Notes: generated by a model not told the origin, from the sequence alone. Counted from the first letter of the stretch, positions 43,834-53,300 are shown. The stretch is 64,000 bases of DNA from Gloeothece verrucosa PCC 7822 (GCF_000147335.1 NC_014501.1:5014501-5078500), one strand, 5' to 3'. Numbers and translations are program-made.

Positions 43834-44406
43834 ATGGATGAATTAATAAATGAATCAAATTCCGAGCAGTCTATTGAAGTTAATGGGATTAAGTTTGAAA
43901 CTTTAGTTCCAGAGCCAATAGTAACTATTCCTAAACCTGGAGAACGAACTTTTTTAAATTTAGGAGTCCGCATTACTAATATAAGTTCAATTTCTTATCG
44001 TTTTGATATAGAACAGTTTTATCCAGAATTACTAACTTCTAAAGAGCAATTAATTCAAGGTGGAATAAACAAAAATGTCACTCCTGAAAAAAAAGACTCC
44101 GATATTCCCTTAATTAGTCCAGAGGAAGAAATTAAATTTTTGTTAGAGCTTTATTTAATTTGGTTTGAGCCAAATATGCTTATTGTTAGAGGCGAAATGT
44201 ATGGAGTAATTCTAGAGTTTTCTTCTCATGATGAAAGTTCAATACTCAAAATTTTACCAAGTTCCTATCGAATTAGATTTAGATACATCAATGTATATTC
44301 AGAAAAACAGATGTTTTTATTTTCTACAGGAAGAACCCAAGTTAAACAGTTTTGGCAGGGAGAAGTCATAACTCCATTTAGAAATTTATTAATTCAATCT
44401 ATTTAG
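43834..44406 (+). CDS. Hypothetical protein (190 aa)
   Basis: I do not recognise a family. The product is soluble and beta-rich (TFLNLGVRITNISSISYRFD, MLIVRGEMYGVILEFSSHDE), with no signal, helix or motif. Its 5' neighbour is a truncated gene behind an insertion-element end, so it may belong to a variable cassette. ATG 43834 is 27 bp downstream of a stop in the same frame, so the start is only moderately sure. Confidence 0.5.
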   Translation: MDELINESNSEQSIEVNGIKFETLVPEPIVTIPKPGERTFLNLGVRITNISSISYRFDIEQFYPELLTSKEQLIQGGINKNVTPEKKDSDIPLISPEEEIKFLLELYLIWFEPNMLIVRGEMYGVILEFSSHDESSILKILPSSYRIRFRYINVYSEKQMFLFSTGRTQVKQFWQGEVITPFRNLLIQSI

Positions 44407-44468
44407 AGGGATAAATATTTTATCCGAATTTTAACTTTTTCTTGGCTAATCAAAAAATGAAATACAAT

Positions 44469-44664
44469 GCGGCTTTGCGCGAAATAAAAAAGATGGGTTA
44501 CGGCGGATTTTGATATTATTAATCTTGTCAAAAATTGTCGCCGCCTAACCCATCCTACAAACTACAAGCTTAATACTTTGCGTCCTTTGCCGCTTTGCGC
44601 GAAACAAAAAAAGATGCGACGGCGACGGATTTTGACATCATTATTGTCGCCGCTAAAACGCATC
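44469..44664. repeat. Two tandem hairpin elements with inverted GATGGGTTA-type ends
   Basis: Copy 1 has GATGGGTTA (44492-44500) facing TAACCCATC (44546-44554); copy 2 has GATGCGACGGCGAC (44613-44626) facing GTCGCCGC...GCATC (to 44664). Each is preceded by the similar leader TTTGCGCGAAA. They lie at the end of the pntB gene and may also act as a terminator. This is a REP/MITE-type repeat found in many bacteria. Confidence 0.7.
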
Positions 44665-44673
44665 TTACAAACC

Positions 44674-46125
44674 TTAACCTACCAAAACCTTCTCACCAGC
44701 TTGTGACTCACTATTCATCTCCCGCAGATGAGAGAGAATCTTATCAACATTGAGCTTGGCATCTCCAAAAAGCATTTGAGCATTATCCTTATAAAACAGA
44801 GGATTATCTACCCCCGCATAGCCGCTTGCCAAACTGCGTTTCATTACCACCACGTGAGCCGCTTTCCACACCTCCAGCACCGGCATACCCGCAATAGGAC
44901 TATCTGGGTCTTCCATCGCACTAGGATTCACGGTATCATTAGCCCCAATCACCAGCACCACATCCGTATCAGCAAAATCCTCATTAATTTCATCCATTTC
45001 CAGAACAATATCATAAGGCACATGAGCCTCAGCCAATAACACATTCATGTGTCCCGGCAAACGTCCTGCAACTGGATGAATCCCAAAACGGACATTAACT
45101 TTCTGTTGGCGCAAAAACTTAGTAATATCAGACACCCCATGCTGTGCTTGAGCAACCGCCATCCCATAACCGGGCGTAATAATCACACTTCTGGCGTGCA
45201 TCAACAATTCCGCCACCTCATCGACAGAGGTAGAATGCACAGTTCCTTCCGTCTTTTTCTCGCCTTTATCTTTACCCGCTTTAGCACTACTCGCTCCTTC
45301 ACCAAACCCGCCCAAGATCACACTAATAAAAGACCGATTCATGGCGCGGCACATAATATAACTGAGGATAGCCCCACTACTGCCCACCAACGCCCCGGTA
45401 ATAATCAGCAAATCATTAGACAACATAAAACCGGCTGCGGCTGCCGCCCATCCTGAATAGCTATTGAGCATAGAAATCACCACCGGCATATCAGCGCCGC
45501 CAATAGCCGCCACCAGATGAACGCCCAAAACGCAGGCAATACCCGTCATCATTAATAGAGGTTGTAAACCTTGCGGGAAGGATGACTGCATAAACAAGAA
45601 ACCTAACCATAGGGTCCCTACCAACATCGCCAAATTGAGCAAATGACGACCCGGTAAGGTTAACGGTTTGCTGCTGAGGATAGCGCGAAGTTTACCGAAA
45701 GCGACAATAGAACCGGTAAAGGTAATTGCCCCAATAAACACACCGATGTAAATTTCTATTTCGTGAATACTCGCTTCTACGCCTACTAATTGCGGATCTG
45801 GGTTAAGATAATTCGCCAAACCGACTAAAACGGCGGCTAACCCCACAAAACTGTGAAGTATCGCCACTAATTCGGGCATAGAGGTCATGGCCACCCGAGA
45901 AGCCACGATGGCTCCAATAATGATCCCGGGAACAATCATGGTAATTAAAGTCCCGTATCCGGTCACTTGGGGAGACAAAGCGGTGGCTAAAAAAGCGATT
46001 GCCATGCCGATAATGCCGTATAAATTCCCTTTACGGGCGCTTTCTTGGTGCGACAGTCCCCCTAAGCTGAGGATAAAGAGGGCACTAGCCGCAATATAGG
46101 CCACTGTTACTAAACTGTTAGACAT
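44674..46125 (-). CDS. pntB: NAD(P) transhydrogenase subunit beta
   Basis: The subunit carries the NADP(H)-binding domain III and half of the membrane proton channel of the proton-pumping transhydrogenase, which feeds NADPH from NADH. It has eight to nine helices (VTVAYIAASALFILSLGGLS, then VTGYGTLITMIVPGIIIGAI) and a C-terminal NADP domain (SVIITPGYGMAVAQAQH, VVLVIGANDTVNPSA, GMPVLEVWKAAHVVVMKRS). It follows pntA, separated by STRR repeats. Confidence 0.96.
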   Translation of the reverse strand: MSNSLVTVAYIAASALFILSLGGLSHQESARKGNLYGIIGMAIAFLATALSPQVTGYGTLITMIVPGIIIGAIVASRVAMTSMPELVAILHSFVGLAAVLVGLANYLNPDPQLVGVEASIHEIEIYIGVFIGAITFTGSIVAFGKLRAILSSKPLTLPGRHLLNLAMLVGTLWLGFLFMQSSFPQGLQPLLMMTGIACVLGVHLVAAIGGADMPVVISMLNSYSGWAAAAAGFMLSNDLLIITGALVGSSGAILSYIMCRAMNRSFISVILGGFGEGASSAKAGKDKGEKKTEGTVHSTSVDEVAELLMHARSVIITPGYGMAVAQAQHGVSDITKFLRQQKVNVRFGIHPVAGRLPGHMNVLLAEAHVPYDIVLEMDEINEDFADTDVVLVIGANDTVNPSAMEDPDSPIAGMPVLEVWKAAHVVVMKRSLASGYAGVDNPLFYKDNAQMLFGDAKLNVDKILSHLREMNSESQAGEKVLVG

Positions 46126-46143
46126 GATTTTTTATTGTTAATT

Positions 46144-46192
46144 GTCATTAGTCATTGGTCATTAGTCATTGGTCATTGGTCATTAGTCATTA
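46144..46192. repeat. STRR heptamer block (GTCATTA/G), seven units
   Basis: Seven head-to-tail 7-bp units (GTCATTA or GTCATTG) lie between pntA and pntB. It is the same unit, on the other strand, as the block at 7699-7733. Degenerate units (GACTAATAAC) continue to about 46245. Confidence 0.85.
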
Positions 46193-46246
46193 GCTATTTT
46201 TAACTCTTATACTGATAACTAATGACTAGGGACTATTGACTAATAA

Positions 46247-47839
46247 CTATTTTCTAAACATCTTCAGCATTCGTTGAGTTACCAGGAAGCCGCCAGAGAT
46301 ATTAATGGTTCCCACTAAAATAGCGATCGCTCCTAAAAGGGTTGTTGGGGAATTGATAGGCCCATTAATTTGTAATATCCCACCAATAATAATGATCCCA
46401 CTAATCGCATTGGTCACACTCATTAAGGGAGTATGTAAAGCCGGCGTAACACTCCAAATCACTTGCCAACCCACAAAACAAGCCAAGACAAACACGGTAA
46501 AGTGAGACAAGAAAGAGCTAGGAGCGACTATGCCGATTCCTAATAGGGCTAAACCCAGGATAATAAACCACAGCGAACTCTCTCCTTTCTTTTTCGGTTC
46601 TTCTACGGTTACAGAAGCCTCTTTAACTTTAGTTGCTCCTGTTTGGGGAGAGGGGTTACTGGGTTTCGGTGGCGGCCAGGTAACTTGTCCTGAGTGCAAG
46701 ACTAAAGCGCCGCGAATGACTTCATCCTCAAGATCAACTTTATAATTTTCGCCACCTCCCATATCTTTGAGGAGATGCCATAAATTATTCCCATACAATT
46801 GACTGGCCTGGTTTGCCATGCGGCTTGGTAAATCGGTTAATCCAACAATGGTTACGCCCTTATAAGCATAAACTTGATTCGGTTTAGTGACCTCACAGTT
46901 ACCGCCTTGTTCCGCCGCCAAATCGACGATGACTGAGCCTTCTTTCATACTTGATACCATTTCTTCTGTAATCAAGCGAGGAGCCGGTTTACCTGGAATT
47001 AAGGCAGTGGTGATAATAATATCAACTTCTTTAGCCTGTTGGGCAAACAGAGCCATTTCGGCTTTTATAAATTCTTCACTCATGACTTTGGCATAACCGC
47101 CTTGCCCACTGCCATCTTCTGCAAAGTCTAATTCTAGGAATTCTGCCCCCATGCTTTCTACTTGTTCTTTGACTACTGGGCGGGTATCAAAGGCGCGCAC
47201 TACTGCCCCTAAACCTTTAGCCGCACCAATTGCCGCTAATCCGGCCACGCCGGCACCGATGATCAATACTTTAGCCGGGGGAACTTTCCCGGCGGCGGTA
47301 ATTTGCCCGGTAAAAAAGCGCCCGAAGTGATTAGCCGCTTCTACCACTGCCCGATAGCCGGCAATATTGGCCATGGAACTGAGGGCATCCATTTTTTGAG
47401 CGCGGCTAATGCGCGGGATAGCATCAATGGCTAATACTGTTGCACTCTTGGCGGCTAAAGCCTCTAGGAGATCTTTATTTTGGGCAGGCCAGATAAAACT
47501 AATCAAGGTTTTGCCTTCGGGAAGCTTTTCCACTTCTTCTGCTGAAGGGGGACGAACTTTGAGGATCATATCGGCTTCACTCCATACTGTTTCCGAAGCC
47601 TCAATAATTTGACAATTTGCCTGCTCATAGGCATTATCTGAAAAATTAGCCGCTACTCCTGCCCCGGCTTCTACCAAAATCTCAAATCCGAGCTTTTGGA
47701 GCTTTTTTGCAGTATCAGGCGTAACAGCAACGCGAAATTCGTTAGGGTATGTTTCTTTTGGTACACCAATTTTTCTGGGTTTTGAAGGAGCTACAGACTG
47801 TTCTGTCACTGTAGCTTCTTTTGGTACAACTATAGTCAT
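46247..47839 (-). CDS. pntA: NAD(P) transhydrogenase subunit alpha (fused form)
   Basis: The N-terminal NAD(H)-binding domain I (KIGVPKETYPNEFRVAVTPD, GRFFTGQITAAGKVPPAKVL, VIGAGVAGLAAIGAA, DLAAEQGGNCEVT) is fused to four C-terminal helices of domain II (SLWFIILGLALLGIGIVAPS, LLGAIAILVGTINISGGFLV). The ribosome site GGAAGG precedes ATG 47839; a GTG six bases upstream is not needed. It pairs with PntB. A HIP1 site lies in the coding region. Confidence 0.95.
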   Translation of the reverse strand: MTIVVPKEATVTEQSVAPSKPRKIGVPKETYPNEFRVAVTPDTAKKLQKLGFEILVEAGAGVAANFSDNAYEQANCQIIEASETVWSEADMILKVRPPSAEEVEKLPEGKTLISFIWPAQNKDLLEALAAKSATVLAIDAIPRISRAQKMDALSSMANIAGYRAVVEAANHFGRFFTGQITAAGKVPPAKVLIIGAGVAGLAAIGAAKGLGAVVRAFDTRPVVKEQVESMGAEFLELDFAEDGSGQGGYAKVMSEEFIKAEMALFAQQAKEVDIIITTALIPGKPAPRLITEEMVSSMKEGSVIVDLAAEQGGNCEVTKPNQVYAYKGVTIVGLTDLPSRMANQASQLYGNNLWHLLKDMGGGENYKVDLEDEVIRGALVLHSGQVTWPPPKPSNPSPQTGATKVKEASVTVEEPKKKGESSLWFIILGLALLGIGIVAPSSFLSHFTVFVLACFVGWQVIWSVTPALHTPLMSVTNAISGIIIIGGILQINGPINSPTTLLGAIAILVGTINISGGFLVTQRMLKMFRK

Positions 47840-48172
47840 AAACACCTTCCTTTTAAAGCGGCTTTTGAGGCAAAAGTCGTCTTCTTATGTGATTTTTATA
47901 CTCCTTATTCAGCTTTTCTGCAAATTACGAATCGAAACTATGCTATATTACACCAAATAAGGAGAAACTTTTTTAAGCTTCCTTAAAGGATCGTAATTCG
48001 ATCTACAAATTTTGTGTCAAAAACTTTAAAATGTTTCATAATTACATCCGTGACACTTACCTAGCCGGCTGACTGGGACACTTCTAGTCTCGGTTTTTTC
48101 GCTAGTGTATATCTAGTAGGAAACTATTAGAAAAATTCCCAGCCAAACCTATAATAAAAGCAATAAACGCCT
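47840..48172. other. Divergent intergenic region of pntA and the DUF2808 gene
   Basis: No gene or clear element in 333 bp. It probably holds two divergent promoters. GTGACACTTACC and similar text are seen but no known regulator site. Confidence 0.5.
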
Positions 48173-48706
48173 ATGTTGGTTCTTAAAGCCTCTGTTAAAC
48201 GCCTACTGCCTGTCTTAGTCTTGTCAGGAGGGTTGATAGCGAGTTTACCACTTTTTACCTGGGCAGGAGGAAATCCAGGACTAACAGTTTTTAGTGGAGT
48301 AGATCGCAAAGATATTCTCGACTATTTCCTTCAATTCGGAGGGAATCCCGAGGAAATGGATCGCTATAAATTATATATTCCGGCGAAACGTTTGCCTCAA
48401 GGAGCTTCAGCTATCTTCATTTCTTATCCTGATTATTTTGACGGGAATTTTGATACTAAAAAAGTAGAAATTCGCGTTAAAGGCAAGCCTCTTCCTTTAA
48501 AAGAGGTTTATTGGGATAAAGAAAGTCGATTTTTAGAAATTACTTTAGATCAGCCTCTAGCTCCGAATACTAAAGCCGAAGTAGTCTTGTCTAATGTCAC
48601 TAATCCTAGAACGGGTACTTACTATTTGATCTGTGATGTGATGGCTTCTGGGGATATCCCTGTACGTTTGTATGTGGGAACTTGGATTGTCAGCATTGAA
48701 CGCTAA
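48173..48706 (+). CDS. Exported DUF2808 protein
   Basis: The N-terminal signal (VLVLSGGLIASLPLFTWAGG) is followed by the DUF2808 fold: LYIPAKRLPQGASAIFISYP, FDGNFDTKKVEIRVKGKPL, FLEITLDQPLAPNTKAEVVL and VTNPRTGTYYLICD. The family is cyanobacterial and of unknown function. ATG 48173 is used; the length (177 residues) is usual. Confidence 0.85.
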   Translation: MLVLKASVKRLLPVLVLSGGLIASLPLFTWAGGNPGLTVFSGVDRKDILDYFLQFGGNPEEMDRYKLYIPAKRLPQGASAIFISYPDYFDGNFDTKKVEIRVKGKPLPLKEVYWDKESRFLEITLDQPLAPNTKAEVVLSNVTNPRTGTYYLICDVMASGDIPVRLYVGTWIVSIER

Positions 48707-48813
48707 AAAATCTCTTTTTCAGTGGTGTGGGGGGTAGATGACAAGTTTTGCGCTTATCTATCCCCCTTAAAATTGCTAAGATAAAGATAGTCTCAACTCC
48801 CCTATAAACTGTT

Positions 48814-49515
48814 ATGTCTAGCTATGAAGACATACTAGATGAAGTCATATTTCCTCCTAGTGATTTAGAAAGTGATGAGCCGCCATTGGAATCAGAACTC
48901 CATCTAAGACAATTAATTTTACTTATTCAATCTTTAGAATGGCTCTGGAAAGACCGTCAAGATTTCTACGCTTTTGGTAATCTCACAATTTATTATAGTC
49001 CTCGTCAACGTAAATCCGAAAATTTTCGCGGACCAGACTTTTTTGTCGTCTTAGGAACCGAACGCAAACCCCGTAAAAGTTGGGTGGTTTGGCAAGAAGA
49101 TGGTAAGTATCCTAACGTTATTGTGGAGATTTTATCATCAACAACGGCTAATACAGACCGAGGATTAAAAAAGCAAATCTATCAAGATATTTTCCGCACT
49201 CCCGATTATTTTTGGTTTGATCCCATTAGTTTAGAATTTCAGGGTTTTCGCCTAGTGGGTGGACATTATGAAGATTTACAACCCAATCAGCAAGGATGGT
49301 TATGGAGTGAGCAGTTAGGGTTGTATTTGGGCATTGATAACGAGCAATTACGTTTCTTTACTCCAGAAGGAGAATTACTGCTGACTCCAAAAGAAGCGGC
49401 CCAAATGGAAGCACAACGCGCTGAATCGGAAAAACAACAAAGGGAGGAATTAGAGGCACTCCTTGCCCGTTATCGGCAACAGTTTGGCGACTTACCGAAT
49501 TCATCCCAGTTTTGA
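48814..49515 (+). CDS. Uma2 family restriction-endonuclease-like protein
   Basis: It has the PD-(D/E)XK-type core of Uma2 proteins: GPDFFVVLG, then PNVIVEILSSTTANTDRG and KKQIYQDIFRTPDYFWFDP. A coiled-coil C-terminus (QMEAQRAESEKQQREELEAL) is also typical. Uma2 genes are numerous in cyanobacteria; their function is not established. A second, decayed copy of the C-terminus lies at 57445-57531. Confidence 0.88.
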   Translation: MSSYEDILDEVIFPPSDLESDEPPLESELHLRQLILLIQSLEWLWKDRQDFYAFGNLTIYYSPRQRKSENFRGPDFFVVLGTERKPRKSWVVWQEDGKYPNVIVEILSSTTANTDRGLKKQIYQDIFRTPDYFWFDPISLEFQGFRLVGGHYEDLQPNQQGWLWSEQLGLYLGIDNEQLRFFTPEGELLLTPKEAAQMEAQRAESEKQQREELEALLARYRQQFGDLPNSSQF

Positions 49516-49540
49516 AAGGATATTAAAATTCCCCAAGGTA

Positions 49541-50353
49541 TTAAGGGGTAGCCGCTTGCGGGGAAGTAGGATTAATATTAATTAGAGGTAAAGCATTGCT
49601 GTTACCCATAACCGTTGGATATTGCCCATTCCATTTGTCAATCGCCATTTTTTGCAAAAGTGCGGGCGTTAGAGTTTGCTGCAAGAGTTTTTGTGCTTTT
49701 GCCTCTCCTTCGGCTTTGCTAATTAAGGCTTCAGCTTCTTTTTTAGCCGTTATGCTTCGCTGTTCGGCTATTTGTCGTTCTTCAGTTGCCTTGGTAAATT
49801 CTTCAGAAGCCGTTAAGTTCACAAAAGAAATATTATCGACTACAATTCCATAGGGAGCCAAACGTTTTTTAATTTTAGCAAAGATATCAACTTGAAGTTC
49901 CTCGCGTTTGGCAAGAATTTGTTCTAAAGTTTTAGAAGGAATAGTTGCCTTAACTGTCTCATCAAAAATCGGTGTGATAATTTTATTAACCACTTGTTCC
50001 TCAGTCCCGATTTGTTGGTAAATTTCTTTCAGTTTGGCAGGTTCTACTCTCCAATTTAGAACAGTTTTAGTATTAATTTGCTGTAATTCTTTTGTCCGCC
50101 CGTTTGACTCTATTTCGGTTTTCTGAATTCTTGTATCAAATTTCTTAACTTGAGTTGTTAACGGGAAAACAAAGTATGTTCCTTCATTAAGAACTGAATC
50201 TTCTAACTTACCGAGAGTAATGACCAATCCTTTTTGACCAGGGTTAATAATCACAAATAGCTGGAATCCCAAAATGATTAACGCCATTATTCCTATTGCT
50301 CCTCCAGTAATAATAAACCAAATAGGGTTTCTTACAATAGCATGGGGTCTCAT
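49541..50353 (-). CDS. SPFH/band 7 protein (prohibitin-like)
   Basis: An N-terminal membrane helix (IWFIITGGAIGIMALIILGF) anchors the protein, followed by an SPFH domain (KGLVITLGKLEDSVLNEGTY, QKTEIESNGRTKELQQINTK) and a coiled-coil region (TAKKEAEALISKAEGEAKAQ). It resembles prohibitin-type proteins, which form rings in membranes and often control proteases. The C-terminus is low in complexity. Role in thylakoid or plasma membrane is not determinable from sequence. Confidence 0.9.
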   Translation of the reverse strand: MRPHAIVRNPIWFIITGGAIGIMALIILGFQLFVIINPGQKGLVITLGKLEDSVLNEGTYFVFPLTTQVKKFDTRIQKTEIESNGRTKELQQINTKTVLNWRVEPAKLKEIYQQIGTEEQVVNKIITPIFDETVKATIPSKTLEQILAKREELQVDIFAKIKKRLAPYGIVVDNISFVNLTASEEFTKATEERQIAEQRSITAKKEAEALISKAEGEAKAQKLLQQTLTPALLQKMAIDKWNGQYPTVMGNSNALPLININPTSPQAATP

Positions 50354-50712
50354 GACGCGAATTCTCCATTATGTGTTGGTTATATTTTTTTTGTTTTTAA
50401 TTAAAATTTATTGAATAGAATTATTTTAATCTTACACTAAAATTGCTTTTCAATTCAATTCATAAACTTCATAAAGTTCAGTGAAGTTTTAAATTTAGAC
50501 TATTTACGTATGTTTAATCAATTTAGTAAACGGCAACAGGAACTCTTAAGGCAATATTATTATGGCAATAAATTCCTAATGATTTGCTTAAATAGTGATT
50601 GTTGTGTGAGAAAAGATGTACGCCGGAAAATTGAGAACACTTTGTTATTGCTAACTTCGCGCCTCAAAACAAATTTTTAGGGGGCAGGCACGGGGCACTG
50701 CCCCAAGAATAT
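50354..50712. other. Intergenic region with a NACHT-like gene fragment and a GC hairpin
   Basis: This 359-bp gap between band 7 and dxr holds the short frame at 50510-50680 described separately and the hairpin GGGGCAG (50681-50687)/CTGCCCC (50698-50704). Nothing else is recognised. Confidence 0.5.
50510..50680 (+). pseudogene. Fragment like the C-terminal helical domain of NACHT NTPases
   Basis: A 56-codon frame from ATG 50510 reads QQELLRQYYYGNKFLMICLN, then SDCCVRKDVRRKIENTLLLL. This resembles the conserved end of cyanobacterial NACHT-family NTPases (Q-Y-Y-x-A-N-x-L-L-V-x-C-L-N-S then a ...EIEETLLLP run). The NTPase part itself is absent, so it is probably a leftover of a deleted gene. The match is from memory of the family and not computed. 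Confidence 0.45.
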
Positions 50713-51909
50713 TTATAGAACTGAAACAACAGGACCTTTTATTTGGGTCATTTCATAGGCGCGAAGCACTTCGGCTCTTGCCCACCCATCAGCCGCAATA
50801 ATATCATCTAAGGTAGGCGTAGAAGTATTTTGAGTCGTAAAGCGATCACAGACCATTTCAATTAAACGGGGAATATCCAAAAAGCCGATTTTTTCTGCTA
50901 AAAATAGTGCTACCGCTTGCTCATTAGCCGCATTCAACACAGCCGGCATCGCTCCCCCGGCCCGCCCAACAGCGTAAGCTAACTGCATACAGGGATATTT
51001 ATCATGGTCCGGTTCTCGGAAAGTCAAACTACCAACTTTAACTAAATCTAAAGTTTCCCAATCAGTATAAATCCGTTCTGGCCAAGACAGGGCATAGAGT
51101 AACGGTAAACGCATATCAGGCCAGCCCAACTGAGCCAAAACCGAGGTATCTTGTAACTCAATAAGAGAATGAATAATACTTTGGGGATGAATCACAATGT
51201 CGATGGCATCATAGTCTACACCAAATAAATAATGAGCTTCAATGACTTCTAAGCCTTTATTCATCAAAGTGGCTGAATCAATGGTAATTTTTCGACCCAT
51301 AGACCAGTTAGGATGTTTAAGGGCATCTTGTACCGTAACCGAGCTTAATTTTTCTACCGGTAAATCGCGAAAAGCCCCACCCGAAGCGGTTAAAATAATC
51401 TTTCTCAACCCTTTTTCGGGTACACCTTGAAGACATTGAAAAATAGCCGAATGTTCTGAGTCGGCGGGTAATAATTTAACCCCGTGTTTTTCAATTAAAG
51501 GCAGAACCACCGGACCCCCAGCAATTAAGGTTTCTTTATTAGCTAAAGCGATATCTTTACCGGCTTTAATGGCGGCGATAGTGGGTAAAAGTCCTGCACA
51601 TCCCACAATACCGGTAACAACACTTTCTGCATCTCCATAAGCGGCAACTTCGACGACACCCGCTTCTCCAGCAACGATAATAGGAGAATAATCTAGGGAT
51701 GAAAGAGCCTCTTTTAGGGCAGAAACATGAGCCGTATTGCAAATAGCGACAATTTGGGGGCGGAATTGATGCACTTGGGCCGAGAGTAACTCCACATTGT
51801 TACCGGCTGCTAACCCGACCACTTGAAATTGATCGGGGTATTGAGCGACAATATCAAGGGTTTGAGTACCAATAGAACCTGTAGAACCGAGAACAGAGAT
51901 TTTTTTCAC
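50713..51909 (-). CDS. dxr: 1-Deoxy-D-xylulose 5-phosphate reductoisomerase
   Basis: DXR makes 2-C-methyl-D-erythritol 4-phosphate, the committed step of the MEP pathway that feeds carotenoids, phytol and quinones. The NADPH domain has ISVLGSTGSIGTQTLDI, the catalytic and metal region LLPADSEHSAIFQCLQG, and HPNWSMGRKITIDSATLMNK. The C-terminal helical domain follows. Length (398 residues) and motifs are normal. The start codon is ATG 51907-51909. Confidence 0.97.
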   Translation of the reverse strand: MKKISVLGSTGSIGTQTLDIVAQYPDQFQVVGLAAGNNVELLSAQVHQFRPQIVAICNTAHVSALKEALSSLDYSPIIVAGEAGVVEVAAYGDAESVVTGIVGCAGLLPTIAAIKAGKDIALANKETLIAGGPVVLPLIEKHGVKLLPADSEHSAIFQCLQGVPEKGLRKIILTASGGAFRDLPVEKLSSVTVQDALKHPNWSMGRKITIDSATLMNKGLEVIEAHYLFGVDYDAIDIVIHPQSIIHSLIELQDTSVLAQLGWPDMRLPLLYALSWPERIYTDWETLDLVKVGSLTFREPDHDKYPCMQLAYAVGRAGGAMPAVLNAANEQAVALFLAEKIGFLDIPRLIEMVCDRFTTQNTSTPTLDDIIAADGWARAEVLRAYEMTQIKGPVVSVL

Positions 51910-52034
51910 AGCGATTTAACTATAACGGGGGATCATATTCATTAACATTTACTATAATTTTTTCTGGCTCATTTAAAAAGATTTTCATGATTCATTCCTC
52001 TTGCCAACAAAGCGTTATTTTCTGAGGTAAGCCA

Positions 52035-52682
52035 ATGCAGATAGAAAAAGTAATCGAGACTTATGATCACGGAGCATCAGAGTACGATTTTATTATGAAA
52101 CGCTACTGGCACATAGAGCGGCAACCGTTAATCGATTGGTTGCAACTCGGTACGGGACAGACGGTTTTAGAGGCGGCGGTGGGAACAGGGCTTAATCTAC
52201 CGGCTTATCCTGAAGGGGTGCGGGTTATTGGCATTGATCTGTCTCAAAAAATGCTTAATGAGGCCCGTAAAAAGCCAGTCAGTGCTGATATTATTTTACA
52301 AATTATGGACTTGCAAAACCTGAGTTTTCCGGATGATAGCTTTGATGCGGCGGCTTCGGGTTTTACGCTGTGTGTGGTGGCTGATCCAGTAGTAGCACTA
52401 GAAGAGATGATCCGAGTAACCAAGCCGGGCGCATTAATTGCTATTCTCGATTACTGTAAGTCTCGAGACCCTGAAATTGCTAAATGGCAAGAGTTGATCT
52501 ACGATGCCAGTTCTCAAATGGGTTTTCCCACAGGCAAAATTAAATGGGATGCTCTGATGGATTACGATAAATTAATTTATAATAGTCATCTGCCCATTGA
52601 GGTAATTGTGGATGAGCGCCTCGATAGTCCTAATCCGTTTTTGTGCGGTTGTCAATTATTGCTTAAAAATATAAAACGTTAA
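52035..52682 (+). CDS. Class I SAM-dependent methyltransferase
   Basis: The Rossmann motifs are LEAAVGTGLNLP (motif I), VIGIDLSQKMLNEAR, DLQNLSFPDDSFDAAASGFT and EMIRVTKPGALIAILDYCKS. It resembles UbiE-type quinone methyltransferases and phosphatidylethanolamine N-methyltransferases. The substrate is unknown. ATG 52035 is preceded by TGAGGTAAGCC. It stands alone. Confidence 0.85.
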   Translation: MQIEKVIETYDHGASEYDFIMKRYWHIERQPLIDWLQLGTGQTVLEAAVGTGLNLPAYPEGVRVIGIDLSQKMLNEARKKPVSADIILQIMDLQNLSFPDDSFDAAASGFTLCVVADPVVALEEMIRVTKPGALIAILDYCKSRDPEIAKWQELIYDASSQMGFPTGKIKWDALMDYDKLIYNSHLPIEVIVDERLDSPNPFLCGCQLLLKNIKR

Positions 52683-52784
52683 ATTTATAAGCTAAACCTA
52701 ACAACTCTGTAGCTCACGCTCATTGAGAAAGGGGAGCGGCGATTTTTTGGGTTCATTAAAGTAGCTTAATTTTCCTTAAGAGTC

Positions 52785-52840
52785 AACAGTCAACAGTAAG
52801 CATTATGATTGAGGGAACTCACAACTGTTAACTGTTAACT
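52785..52840. repeat. Short repeats (AGTCAAC)2 and (CTGTTAA)2 between convergent genes
   Basis: AGTCAACAGTCAACAGT and, 30 bp later, AACTGTTAACTGTTAACTTT are degenerate STRR units in inverted relation. They fill the gap between the methyltransferase and the ybaB genes. Confidence 0.6.
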
Positions 52841-52845
52841 TTTGG

Positions 52846-53190
52846 TTATAAGCCGGGTAAATTTAACCCACTGGTGAGTTCTTCCATTTTTTGTCTCATC
52901 GTGTCTGTCGACTTGCTATAAGCATTTCTCATCGCCTCGGTAACTAGCTCAGATAGTGCTTCTGCGCCTTTTTCTAAGGCGGCGGGTTGAATAGTGACAC
53001 TACGAGGTTCTTGATTACCACTCATGATGACTGTTACTGAACCATCACCACTTTGCCCTTCAATTTCCATTTTTTCGAGTTCGTCTTGGAGTTGTTTTGC
53101 TCCTTCTTGAACTTGTTGAGCTTTTTGGAAAGCCTCTTGTAGTTCTTTAATTTTGCCTAAGCCAAAGCCAAAACCTTTTCCTTGTGCCAT
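52846..53190 (-). CDS. ybaB: YbaB/EbfC nucleoid-associated protein
   Basis: A 114-residue dimeric DNA-binding protein: LGKIKELQEAFQKAQQVQEG, then VTVIMSGNQEPRSVTIQPAA. It binds DNA without clear sequence preference. The N-terminal glycine-rich start (MAQGKGFGFG) and the core are typical. In many bacteria it follows recR or dnaX; here it follows murB, 110 bp away, on the same strand. Confidence 0.93.
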   Translation of the reverse strand: MAQGKGFGFGLGKIKELQEAFQKAQQVQEGAKQLQDELEKMEIEGQSGDGSVTVIMSGNQEPRSVTIQPAALEKGAEALSELVTEAMRNAYSKSTDTMRQKMEELTSGLNLPGL

Positions 53191-53300
53191 ATCCTTTAAA
53201 TTTCTTCCTTTTGCACGTTTTAACTAGAGTTGTTTACTCAAAGATAGTTGGTTGAGCAAAATAAACCTCTAAACTTGATCATAGTACCCGATGAAGGTTT

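Noticed and set aside
45049..45456. Plus-strand frame opposite pntB
   Set aside because: A shadow of the pntB gene, whose membrane and NADP motifs are clear.
46144..46192. Repeated 7-bp units that might be taken for a CRISPR array
   Set aside because: The units are 7 bp with no spacers, so this is an STRR block.
50681..50704. GC-rich hairpin (GGGGCAG/CTGCCCC) as dxr terminator
   Set aside because: On the minus strand it is followed by an A-run and not a T-run, so it does not look like a terminator for dxr.
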